A stretch of 64,000 bases of DNA from Arsenicibacter rosenii (GTDB lineage: Bacteria; Bacteroidota; Bacteroidia; Cytophagales; Spirosomataceae): NCBI RefSeq assembly GCF_001870735.1, contig NZ_MORL01000023.1:16825-80824 (forward strand), written 5' to 3'. Position 1 is the first letter of the stretch. Every line of letters starts with the position of its first letter. The notes under the pieces were generated by a model. The model ran no database searches, was not told the origin of the DNA, and saw only the letters and a program-made list of their open reading frames with translations. This document shows, one piece after another, positions 34,863-42,400 of this stretch. The translations under genes were made by a program, and so were the position numbers.

Positions 34863-36002
34863 TTACCCAATCGCCTGTTTCAAATCCTGAATCAAATCCT
34901 CGACATCCTCAATACCGACGCTCAGTCGGATAAGCGTATCTTTCAGGCCGTTTTTTTCCCGCTCCTCTTTCGGAATGCTGGCATGGGTCATCGACGCCGG
35001 ATGCGTACACAGCGATTCAACGCCGCCCAGCGATTCGCCGAGCGAAAACACCGTAAAGCTCTCCATTACCTTGACCGCCTCGGGCAGCGAATCGCCGTGC
35101 AGGGTGAAAGACACCATGCCGCCGAAACCCCGCATCTGCTCTTTAGCCAGCGCATGACCCGGATGGTTTTCCAGCCCCGGATAATAGACCTGACTTACCT
35201 TCGGATGGCTTTGCAGAAACCGGGCGACCTGCATCGCATTTTCGCAGTGACGCTGCATCCGGACGTGTAAGGTCTTAATGCCCCGCAACACCAGAAAACA
35301 GTCCTGAGGACCGGGCACCGCCCCGCAGGCATTCTGGATAAATTTCAGCCGCTGCGCAATGGCTTCGTCATTGGTCACAATTGCTCCCATCACTGTATCC
35401 GAGTGACCACCTAGGTATTTTGTCACAGAGTGCATCACGATGGTAGCCCCCAGGTCAAGCGGATTTTGCAGGTAAGGCGAGGCAAAGGTATTATCGACCA
35501 CCAGTTGAATGCCTTTTTCCTGCGTTATGGCCGCAATGGCCCTGATGTCGACAATACGCAGCAGTGGGTTGGTCGGCGTTTCGATCCAGACCATTTTTGT
35601 TGCGTCGGTCAGAGCCGCTTTCAGATTGTCCGGATTATCGAGCGATACAAATTTGAAGGTCAAGCCAAATTCCTGAAAGACCCGCACCATAATCCGGTAG
35701 GTGCCCCCGTAGAGATCACTGCTGGCAATAATTTCGTCGCCGGGTTTGAAGAGTTTCAGGATGGCGTCGGTGGCGCCGAGCCCCGAGGCGAAGCAAATGC
35801 CGTACTGCCCGTTTTCGAGCGCGGCCAGGTTATTTTGCAGTACATCGCGCGTCGGGTTCTGCGTCCGGGCATATTCGTAGCCTTTGTGCTTGCCCGGTGA
35901 TTCCTGCACGTAGGTCGATGTCTGGTAAATCGGCGTCATGATGGCGCCGGTAGTTGGGTCGGGTTCGATCCCGGCATGTATGGCTTTGGTACCGAATTTC
36001 AT
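34863..36002 (-). CDS. Cystathionine gamma-synthase / gamma-lyase family enzyme
   Basis: A 379-residue PLP enzyme of the Cys/Met metabolism family. The PLP lysine lies in HSVTKYLGGHSD near residue 199; YARTQNPTRDVLQ, SSDLYGGTYRI and ETPTNPLLRIVDI are standard family blocks. The C-terminal FSLGESLGGVESLCTHPASMTH contains the Glu associated with gamma-synthase/gamma-lyase specificity, but synthase and lyase cannot be separated by eye. It works in transsulfuration. No other Met/Cys genes are adjacent, and no SAM riboswitch was seen upstream. Confidence 0.93.
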   Translation of the reverse strand: MKFGTKAIHAGIEPDPTTGAIMTPIYQTSTYVQESPGKHKGYEYARTQNPTRDVLQNNLAALENGQYGICFASGLGATDAILKLFKPGDEIIASSDLYGGTYRIMVRVFQEFGLTFKFVSLDNPDNLKAALTDATKMVWIETPTNPLLRIVDIRAIAAITQEKGIQLVVDNTFASPYLQNPLDLGATIVMHSVTKYLGGHSDTVMGAIVTNDEAIAQRLKFIQNACGAVPGPQDCFLVLRGIKTLHVRMQRHCENAMQVARFLQSHPKVSQVYYPGLENHPGHALAKEQMRGFGGMVSFTLHGDSLPEAVKVMESFTVFSLGESLGGVESLCTHPASMTHASIPKEEREKNGLKDTLIRLSVGIEDVEDLIQDLKQAIG

Positions 36003-36056
36003 AGGTTTTCTGGTTATGCCGCTAAAATCAGACGGTCAGGGTTGTTGATAAAAAAA

Positions 36057-36078
36057 GAGACAAGGCGTGCCTTGTCTC
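36057..36078 (-). terminator. Terminator after the 486-residue gene
   Basis: GAGACAAGGC (36057-36066) and GCCTTGTCTC (36069-36078) are perfect arms; on the minus strand the stem is followed by TTTTTTTATC. It separates the 486-residue gene from the PLP enzyme gene downstream. Confidence 0.9.
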
Positions 36079-36108
36079 CACAATATACGATTTACAATCA
36101 TTTTGCCT

Positions 36109-37569
36109 TTACAATTGTTCGGCCTGCTGGCGAACCTGTTCGCCAATGGGCGTATACTGCACCTCGCAGGGGTAACCAAACAGGCAGTTTTCCTTAATCT
36201 GACGGACCACGCTGTCGGGCACCATCGCCTCCCAGCCGTCTTCTCCTTTCTGAATCTGCTCCAGCACAAGGTCGGTCGAAATATGGAGGTTTTCTTCGTT
36301 GTAGTCGCGGATGGCCTCGATCTTGTCGTTCTGTGTCAGGTACGAGAAAAGCGGTTTGATGTGCGGCGGCAGGTCGAAATCCATGCAGGCGTAAATGCTG
36401 CCATCGGCGCGTAATGTCGGGTAGATAAACAGCTTTACCTTCCGGCTGAACAAGGTCGCAAACGATTCCAGAATACCGCCCGGCAGAAATTCATAATGAC
36501 TTTCTTCGAAAATATATTCCAGGTTCGGAATACCCATGATCAGTCCGATTTTCAGGCGGGTCAAGCGCGCCAGATACGCTACGAGGCGGAAATATTCGTG
36601 GTAGTTGGAGATCATTACCGTTTGGCCCAGCGAACACAGAATATCGACGCGGTCGAGGAAGTCCTTTTCATCGATGCCCTGCTCGTTGGCTTTTAGGTTG
36701 TGTAGCGTCAGCTCTGAGACCATCACTACCTTATCAGGGTTCACATCGTCCTCGGCCTTAAACTGTTTCAGGCCGTTTTCGATCATGTCCATGTGCACGT
36801 TCGTCACCGGACGCAACCGGCCGCGCATCACCAGGATGTGTTTTTTATAGAGTGCTTCCGACGGCTGCAACACCCGCCCATCCGGCCCGAACAAAGCAGC
36901 ATCGGTAAAGCCGTTTTTCACGAGGTGCAGGCTCATCAACCGGTTATCGACATCGGCGAAATCGGGGCCATCAAACCGGATCATGTCAATTTCGATCCGC
37001 TCCGGAGTCAGGTCGTCCATCAGCGACAGCAGCAGCGTTTCCGGCGATTTATGGTAGTAAAAGCAGCCGTAAATCAGGTTGGTGCCAATGATGCCAAGCG
37101 CCTGTTGCTGTAACACGTTCTCGTTATCGAGCATCCGGACATGGACGATAACATCGTTATAAGCAGCCTGTGGGGTCAGCTGGAACCGTAAGCCAATCCA
37201 GCCGTGGGCCTCGTTGGTTTTCTGGTAGTTCAGGGCAACAACAGTATTGGCGAAAGCAAAGAAGAGCGAGTCGGTACCGCGTTTTTCGGCCAGGCGGACG
37301 TTCAGCAGGTTATACTCGCGGTTGAGCATTTTCAGCAGGCGCGATTCGCACACATACCGGCCGCTGATTTCAGGGCCGTAAATGGCGTCGCTGAAGGTCA
37401 TGTCATAAGCCGAAATGGTTTTGGCGATTGTGCCGGACGCGCCTCCTGCCTTAAAAAATACGGCGGCGGTTTCCTGCCCCGCGCCGATTTCGGCAAAAGA
37501 CCCGTAAATTTTTCTATCGAGGTTGATACGCAGCGCTTTCTGTTTCGTACCGATATTTTTTTCGTACAT
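36109..37569 (-). CDS. Conserved cytosolic protein of unknown function (486 residues)
   Basis: No signal peptide and no membrane segment. The N-terminus KALRINLDRKIYGSFAEIG, followed by GAGQETAAVFFKAGGASGTI and KTISAYDMTFSDAIYG, is strongly conserved in a family I recognise from many Bacteroidota and some Proteobacteria. The family carries conflicting inherited labels (nicotinate-nucleotide adenylyltransferase, TonB receptor). I see neither the HxGH nucleotidyltransferase motif nor a receptor architecture, so neither label should be trusted. Other notable blocks are ALGIIGTNLIYGCFYY and IRFDGPDFADVDNRLMSL. It stands alone with its own terminator. Confidence 0.75.
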   Translation of the reverse strand: MYEKNIGTKQKALRINLDRKIYGSFAEIGAGQETAAVFFKAGGASGTIAKTISAYDMTFSDAIYGPEISGRYVCESRLLKMLNREYNLLNVRLAEKRGTDSLFFAFANTVVALNYQKTNEAHGWIGLRFQLTPQAAYNDVIVHVRMLDNENVLQQQALGIIGTNLIYGCFYYHKSPETLLLSLMDDLTPERIEIDMIRFDGPDFADVDNRLMSLHLVKNGFTDAALFGPDGRVLQPSEALYKKHILVMRGRLRPVTNVHMDMIENGLKQFKAEDDVNPDKVVMVSELTLHNLKANEQGIDEKDFLDRVDILCSLGQTVMISNYHEYFRLVAYLARLTRLKIGLIMGIPNLEYIFEESHYEFLPGGILESFATLFSRKVKLFIYPTLRADGSIYACMDFDLPPHIKPLFSYLTQNDKIEAIRDYNEENLHISTDLVLEQIQKGEDGWEAMVPDSVVRQIKENCLFGYPCEVQYTPIGEQVRQQAEQL

Positions 37570-37758
37570 ACCTTCCCGTTGTTGTTGATGCTAAATTTAT
37601 GAAAAAGAACAAATTACTGTTCGCGGGTGCTTTACATTACCCTAAAAGCCATAAAAAAACCATAGAAAATACAGCCTCTTTTCTGTACGGCTTTCGGGGC
37701 AGCTGTTTACCTTACGTACAAAACTAAAAATCTCCCTTCAGAAACCCGCTAACCGACG

Positions 37759-38148
37759 ATGACCGATTTGTTATTTGTGTACGGCACCCTCATGCAACAG
37801 GCTGCTAATCCGTTTTCGGAACACCTCCGGCAACACAGCCGGTATATCGGGCGCGGGTCTTTTCCGGGGCAGCTCTATCTGGTATCCTGGTATCCGGGAG
37901 CCGTTTCCGACCCCGCCGCCCCGACCAACGTCTGCGGCGAGGTGTTTCAGCTACTACAACCCGACCTGACTTTACCCCTCCTCGACGAATACGAAGACAC
38001 CGCCGGCGACACCGGTGAGTTTATCCGCAAGCCCGTAACGGTTTCTATTCTTGGACAACAAAAACGCTGCTGGGTTTATCTCTATAACTTTTCTGTAGAG
38101 AAATTGGTGCACATCCCCACCGGCGACTTCCGGCCGTATCTGAAGTGA
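37759..38148 (+). CDS. Gamma-glutamylcyclotransferase-like (AIG2-type) protein
   Basis: A 129-residue protein. LLFVYGTLMQQAANP gives the conserved YGTL substrate loop, GRGSFPGQLYLVSWYPGAV follows, and the Glu in LLDEYEDT is the expected catalytic acid. The family converts gamma-glutamyl amines or peptides to 5-oxoproline, or repairs related adducts. Length is typical. It is divergent from the 486-residue gene with 189 bases between them. Confidence 0.87.
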   Translation: MTDLLFVYGTLMQQAANPFSEHLRQHSRYIGRGSFPGQLYLVSWYPGAVSDPAAPTNVCGEVFQLLQPDLTLPLLDEYEDTAGDTGEFIRKPVTVSILGQQKRCWVYLYNFSVEKLVHIPTGDFRPYLK

Positions 38149-38291
38149 GAACTATAGGAGGCTGCGGGGCACGAAAAAACACATAAAAATAGTTGCATAC
38201 TTTTTGTTACATCCGGTAGTTGAGCGATATTAACCCACACGTCAGTATTAATTACAGTATATATCCATTAATCAACTCCTGATTTGTAGCC

Positions 38292-38585
38292 ATGAAAGCC
38301 TTTGAAAGCCACCAATCCACACAACGGGTCTTTTTTATGCGTGGCCTGTTGCAACTCTGCCCGCGCGAGTGGGATGTATTGATGCTCATTGCCGAAGACG
38401 ACAGCAATGAAGCAATCGCCGATAAACTCCACCTACAGCCTAAAAGTGCCGAAAATTACCGGACCCGCATTGGTAAAAAGTTGCAGTTAACCGGTGTTGG
38501 TAAACTTACCCAATTTGCCACACAATATCGCACAGAATTACGCTTTTGGTACGAAGAAGCCACAGGCAAGTTACCCCCCAGATAA
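38292..38585 (+). CDS. Stand-alone LuxR-type HTH protein
   Basis: A 97-residue protein that consists almost only of a GerE/LuxR helix-turn-helix: LCPREWDVLMLIAEDDSNEAIADKLHLQPKSAENYRTRIGKKL matches the four-helix domain with the usual T/P-R-E start and the recognition helix AENYRTRI. No receiver domain is attached. It may act as a DNA-binding subunit controlled by another protein or simply as a small regulator. It is followed by a hairpin and lies next to the AT-rich island. Confidence 0.82.
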   Translation: MKAFESHQSTQRVFFMRGLLQLCPREWDVLMLIAEDDSNEAIADKLHLQPKSAENYRTRIGKKLQLTGVGKLTQFATQYRTELRFWYEEATGKLPPR

Positions 38586-38619
38586 TAGTTAACCTTATTA
38601 AACGTTTTAATTTCCTATG

Positions 38620-38774
38620 CCAAAATCCCTCATTAGTTGAGGGGTTTTGGCTAGAAATAGTGCAGTATATATACCACATTTATGCACTATATACTACGTT
38701 ATTGGCTAAGGTTACAATAAGCATTTTTTCTGTGATTATGTAAACAAAACCCCTCACGAATTGAGGGGCATTTT
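38620..38774. repeat. Pair of related hairpins flanking a 95-base spacer
   Basis: Hairpin 1 pairs 38620-38632 with 38638-38650 (13 bases, one wobble). Hairpin 2 pairs AAAACCCCTCA (38746-38756) with TGAGGGG-CA-TTTT (38762-38774). Both share the core CCCTCA/TGAGGGG. The first probably terminates the LuxR-type gene; the spacer with a TAGTGCA/TGCACTA inverted repeat might be a short transcribed RNA. In the gap 38586-38912 I see nothing else apart from the short ORF at 38817. Confidence 0.45.
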
Positions 38775-38816
38775 AGCTTGACAGATGTATAGTCTCTATT
38801 TAGCTTTGCTACTGTC

Positions 38817-38936
38817 ATGACACAGAAACGGCAGATGAACTGTGCAGCATTTGCCAAAGGCGTAAACCCGAAAAGCCTGAGAAAGAGTAGGGAGGATATC
38901 CAAAATTTTTCCATGAATATATATATATATATCTAA
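38817..38936 (+). pseudogene. Short ORF of 39 residues, possible remnant at the island edge
   Basis: ATG at 38817 opens MTQKRQMNCAAFAKGVNPKS and continues to NFSMNIYIYI, stopping at TAA 38934-38936 just after the AT repeat. Its first 30 codons have host-like composition, while the rest is AT-rich. In frame with the ATG at 38913, it would also read into the large lipoprotein ORF if one AT unit were lost. I do not recognise it; it may be the broken 3' or 5' piece of a host gene. Confidence 0.35.
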
Positions 38937-40342
38937 GTACATTACTAACATTAGTAATTTTATTTTTTTCTAAATGCAATCAATCCAATAATTCAGGAAT
39001 AATTCCTGAAAAATCAATATCAATTTCAGATACTAAAAAATGGTTTAATAATAAATTCAATAATGGTAGTTTCAGAGAAGCGGTAACTACAAGTTCTTCA
39101 GGGAAACAACTAATATGGGAAGATGCATCATATTTTGACTTTCAATTCGGAAAAGCAGTTGTAGTACCAATTGATTATCAAAAGAGATTTATTCCATCTT
39201 ATTCTATTGAAAAAAATGAGGCAACTGACCCAAAGTTTACTTTAACGAATAGTGACTTAGATAATTTAATCATTCATAAGGATAAAAATGGTAATTATGT
39301 TGAAAGAATATTTAGGATTATTCCCGATGAAAAGTACTTAGAGCGATCAAAAGGCAGAAAGATAAATATATCTTTTGAAGGCTTGATGATAATAACAGAC
39401 TGGAATGGTAACTTAATAACAGGATATAAATATAAAGATGGTAAATCAATTGCTCAGATTGCTAAAACTAAAGGCGGACGTATAGCTTCTATAAATGGAT
39501 GCGATACCATTAACTGGTGGACGTGTGTAAGTGTAAATGAAGGGCCTGAATCGTGTAGAATAACCGAAACAGAAACTTACTGCTGGGGAAGCAACGGAGG
39601 TGGCGGTGCACCTAATGAGGATTATGATAATCCTGAATATGCAGGTGGTGGAAGTAGTGGAGGTGGCAATAATAGTAGTGTTGACATTAATAACCAAGAT
39701 TTAAAACCTTGCATGCAAAGTCTAATGTCTGATATTGAAAGATTGGCAAATGGCTCTATCGGGTCCATAATACAAAGATTTTCTAATAATAACGCCTCTA
39801 AATATAACTGGAAACTAAAAGATGGGCAGTTAACACCAAATACTAATGCCTTTACAAGTCAAATTTTTGACCCTTCGACAAAGACCGTAACAACTACTTT
39901 TGACTCTCAAAAATTTTCTCAAGCAACAGATTTATCAATAGCTCGAACAATTATTCATGAGTCTATTCATGCCTTTCTGGTAAATCACTTTAGAGTAGAT
40001 CCTTTAACTGCGCAAGGACAATTCCCTCAGTTGATGAAAGATTATGCAAATGAAATTTATGGTAGGGATGTAAATGCTGTGCATCATGCAGAATTCGCTA
40101 GAAATTATGTTTCTGCAATAGCGAGTGCATTAGCAGAATTTGATATTTTAAGAGGTTATACTCATCCATTTCAATTTTATGAAGACTTAGCTTGGGGTGG
40201 TCTGGAAGGTACAGAAGCTTTTAATAACTTAGATGAAACAGTAAAAATTCGTATTAGCAACAGAGTACGAATTGAATTAACAGGTAAAGATTTAAACGGT
40301 AATTATCAAAATCAAATAGGTAGATTAAGTGATTGTCACTGA
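38913..40342 (+). CDS. Candidate phase-variable secreted lipoprotein with HExxH metallopeptidase motif
   Basis: The open frame runs from 38891 to 40342 with no stop, but its first in-frame ATG is at 39383, deep inside it. The ATG at 38913 is out of frame by 2 bases and meets TAA after 7 codons, because of an eight-unit AT repeat (38917-38932). With seven units the product would be 475 residues and begin MNIYIYLSTLLTLVILFFSKC, a lipoprotein signal peptide with lipobox Cys. The N-terminal domain (SDTKKWFNNKF..., VPIDYQKRFIPS, GNYVERIFRIIPDEKY) resembles Bacteroidota secreted-toxin-type leaders; after a Gly/Ser-rich linker the C-terminal domain has ARTIIHESIHAFL (HExxH at 348-352), a zincin motif. 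GC is near 32% versus about 50% around it, so it was probably acquired. Confidence 0.72.
38917..38932. repeat. AT dinucleotide tract (8 units) at the start of the lipoprotein ORF
   Basis: Sixteen bases of pure AT repeat directly after ATGA. Slippage by one unit switches the ATG at 38913 between a 7-codon dead end and the 475-codon lipoprotein frame. Confidence 0.85.
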
Positions 40343-40364
40343 TTGATCCTACCCAATAACAATA

Positions 40365-40432
40365 TATTTTATTCATGTTCTGAATTTAGTATTAAGAAAA
40401 AAAAGTACTAAATTCAGAACATGAATAAAATA
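40365..40432 (+). terminator. 27-base perfect inverted repeat after the lipoprotein gene
   Basis: Arms 40365-40391 and 40406-40432 are perfect reverse complements over 27 bases with a 14-base purine-rich loop. It lies 22 bases after the stop at 40342. It probably terminates the transcript, although an AT-rich stem this long could also mark a mobile-element or recombination site. Confidence 0.7.
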
Positions 40433-40479
40433 ATCTTTAATTAAATTTTTATCATTTTTTTTCAAAAATTTTACAAAAT

Positions 40480-40869
40480 ATGAAAAATTTCTTCATTAAT
40501 AATGTTGGAATATTTATTGTGTTGATATTTTTACATACCAACAAAATTCCTTTCCAATTTTCAAAAAACAATAATTGTATAGCAACCAAAAATATAATCA
40601 AAAACAATAAGAATAATACTATTATATCAGGAATTATATTAGATTGTAAAACACAAAAACCATTAAAGGTAGCGATCATAAAAATAAATAAAACAACATT
40701 CTATAGTGATACCCTGGGCCGTTTTCGTCACCAGGTAAAGCCCGGCAATTATACCATTAAAGCAGGATGGCCTACCTATCTTTGGCAGCAGATAAATACA
40801 ACGGTAAAAAATAAGGATTCACTATTTGTGACTTTTTATCTTGAGGATGACCCGGCACCGTTGAAGTAA
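40480..40869 (+). CDS. Small protein with carboxypeptidase-regulatory-like domain, chimeric composition
   Basis: A 129-residue protein. The N-terminus FFINNVGIFIVLIFLHTNK is a hydrophobic export or membrane segment. From about residue 47, ISGIILDCKTQKPLKVAIIKI and FYSDTLGRFRHQVKPGNYTI match the CarboxypepD_reg-like beta-sandwich found in Bacteroidota surface proteins. The first 75 codons are extremely AT-rich, like the lipoprotein before it, while the last 55 codons (from about 40710) have normal host GC. The gene thus spans the island boundary, perhaps a recombination junction. It could be an accessory or immunity-type partner of the metallopeptidase lipoprotein; this is speculation. Confidence 0.62.
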   Translation: MKNFFINNVGIFIVLIFLHTNKIPFQFSKNNNCIATKNIIKNNKNNTIISGIILDCKTQKPLKVAIIKINKTTFYSDTLGRFRHQVKPGNYTIKAGWPTYLWQQINTTVKNKDSLFVTFYLEDDPAPLK

Positions 40870-41022
40870 TTGTCGGTAAATTTAGCCGTGGTTTAGTAAG
40901 GGCTGTCTTAGAGACATGAATCAGGCCGTAAACGCATATCGGTGATCATTCCCCTGTTTATTTTTCCTGCATTTCATTTTCATTGCAAAACCGAGCAACT
41001 ATGGTAGGAATATGCAGCGTCA

Positions 41023-41184
41023 ATGGCTCAGCTATTCAAGTATGAAGGTGAGTATAACAGGTTTTATATCTGGCAATACTTTGATCATGCAACTGAGCGC
41101 CTGGAGGGCGTCATTTTTCCGCCAATGATTATCAAAGGGCTTATCATCAACGGGATAGGAAAACGGTTTCCGGATGACGAGTAG
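41023..41184 (+). CDS. Small 53-residue protein upstream of fic
   Basis: ATG at 41023 opens MAQLFKYEGEYNRFYIWQYF and continues DHATERLEGVIFPPMIIKGL to a final RFPDDE and TAG. The composition (aromatic, charged, balanced) is that of a real protein rather than random DNA, and codon use is host-like. I recognise no family. Located 62 bases before the fic start, just upstream of the operator cluster, it could be a partner of the Fic protein or a fragment of an older gene. Apart from it, 40870-41237 holds only the operator repeats. Confidence 0.45.
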   Translation: MAQLFKYEGEYNRFYIWQYFDHATERLEGVIFPPMIIKGLIINGIGKRFPDDE

Positions 41185-41197
41185 CTTCGCTCTTGAG

Positions 41198-41244
41198 TAT
41201 GCGGCGAATAAACCGTATATTCACCGCATAATATGCGGTGAATA
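41198..41244. promoter_or_regulatory. Three copies of a 13-base operator before fic
   Basis: TATGCGGCGAATA (41198-41210, plus), TATTCACCGCATA (41218-41230, the reverse orientation) and TATGCGGTGAATA (41232-41244, plus). Copies 2 and 3 form a perfect 27-base palindrome around a single A at 41231, ending 2 bases before the fic ATG. Copy 1 differs by one base. This is a strong protein-binding site, most simply for an autorepressor. Confidence 0.82.
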
Positions 41245-41246
41245 GC

Positions 41247-42347
41247 ATGTACATCTATCAACGATACGGGTGGCCGGATTTTCAGTGGGAGCAAGACGTT
41301 ATTTTAACGCCGCTGGCTGCCCTGCGCCATAAGCAGGGGAAGTTAACCGGCCGCATGACCAGTCTCGGCTTTTCGCTCCGTTCGGAGGCCATGCTGGAAG
41401 CCATGACTCTGGAACTCATTAAATCCAATGAAATTGAAGGCGAACGGCTGGATCAAAGTCAGGTCCGGTCATCAATAGCCCGCCGGTTAGGGATTGACAC
41501 CTTCGGTCTTGTAGCGGTTGACAGAGAGGTTGAAGGACTGGTCGATATGCTGCTGGATGCTACACAGCAATTCGAGAAGCCATTGACAAAAGATCGGTTA
41601 GGCGATTGGCATGCAGCCTTGTTTCCGACAGGTCGCAGCGGCATGCATAAAATTACCGTTGGCGACTGGCGCACCGGTGATTCAGGCCCTATGCAGGTCG
41701 TATCCGGCCCGATAGGTTATGAACGCATCCATTTTCAGGCTCCGGGGGCTGATGTACTGGATACTGAGATGGCCGATTTTCTAAACTGGTTTAATACGCA
41801 TCAGCCGCTCGATCCGGTACTAAAGGCAGCGATTGCCCACCTGTGGTTTGTTACGATTCACCCGTTTGATGATGGAAACGGCCGGATCGCACGTACCATT
41901 GCTGATATGCAATTAGCCAGAGCAGACAACAGCCCACAGCGTTTTTACAGCATGTCGGCACAGATCAGAAAAGAGCGCAAGGCTTATTATCAGATACTTG
42001 AAAAAACGCAGCGCGGTACACTGGATATCACAGACTGGCTGGTCTGGTTTTTTAGTTGCCTGGATCGTGCCCTGGAAGATACTGAATCCCTGTTATCGGC
42101 GGTACTCACTAAAGCCAGGTACTGGGAATGGTTATCTTCAAAATTGATCACTGAACGTCAGCGCAGCATGATCAACAAGCTGTTAGATGGCTTTGACGGC
42201 AAGCTAACAACGTCAAAGTGGGCAAAAATCACCAAAGTGTCGCAGGATACAGCCCTGCGGGATATTCAGGATTTAGTCGGCCAGGGCATTCTGGTCAAAG
42301 ATAGTTCTGGTGGCCGCAGTACCACTTATTCATTACCCCCCATCTAA
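41247..42347 (+). CDS. Fic family AMP-transferase with N-terminal DUF4172 and C-terminal winged helix
   Basis: A 366-residue protein from ATG 41247. It begins YIYQRYGWPDFQWEQDVIL, the DUF4172 domain. The class II autoinhibitory motif S/T-xxx-E-G/N is seen as S60-NEI-E64-G65. The Fic core is canonical: HPFDDGNGRIAR at 205-216. The C-terminus (WAKITKVSQDTALRDIQDLVGQGILVKDSSGG) is a winged-helix domain of the kind that binds DNA. Fic enzymes transfer AMP to Tyr/Ser/Thr of target proteins. The winged helix plus the triple operator immediately upstream suggest that the protein represses its own gene. An upstream in-frame GTG at 41238 lies inside the palindrome and is less likely. Confidence 0.92.
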   Translation: MYIYQRYGWPDFQWEQDVILTPLAALRHKQGKLTGRMTSLGFSLRSEAMLEAMTLELIKSNEIEGERLDQSQVRSSIARRLGIDTFGLVAVDREVEGLVDMLLDATQQFEKPLTKDRLGDWHAALFPTGRSGMHKITVGDWRTGDSGPMQVVSGPIGYERIHFQAPGADVLDTEMADFLNWFNTHQPLDPVLKAAIAHLWFVTIHPFDDGNGRIARTIADMQLARADNSPQRFYSMSAQIRKERKAYYQILEKTQRGTLDITDWLVWFFSCLDRALEDTESLLSAVLTKARYWEWLSSKLITERQRSMINKLLDGFDGKLTTSKWAKITKVSQDTALRDIQDLVGQGILVKDSSGGRSTTYSLPPI

Positions 42348-42350
42348 TGC

Positions 42351-42380
42351 ATACGGGCAGGCCAACCGACCTGCCCGTAT
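42351..42380. terminator. Bidirectional terminator between fic and the S41 peptidase gene
   Basis: ATACGGGCAGG (42351-42361) and CCTGCCCGTAT (42370-42380) pair perfectly over 11 bases between two convergent genes. Confidence 0.82.
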
Positions 42381-42400
42381 CATATTTGACCGGCTAACCG

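Noticed and set aside
35959..35975. GGGTTCGATCCC-like T-arm sequence
   Set aside because: It is inside the coding sequence of the Cys/Met PLP enzyme and no other tRNA parts surround it.
38699..38914. Minus-strand ORF of 71 residues with a signal-like start
   Set aside because: It runs across hairpin 2 and the short plus-strand ORF, and the later part has no protein-like pattern; the hydrophobic start arises from the AT-rich edge.
40365..40432. Inverted repeat as terminal repeat of an insertion sequence
   Set aside because: The arms are adjacent with only 14 bases between them and there is no transposase; a terminator is simpler.
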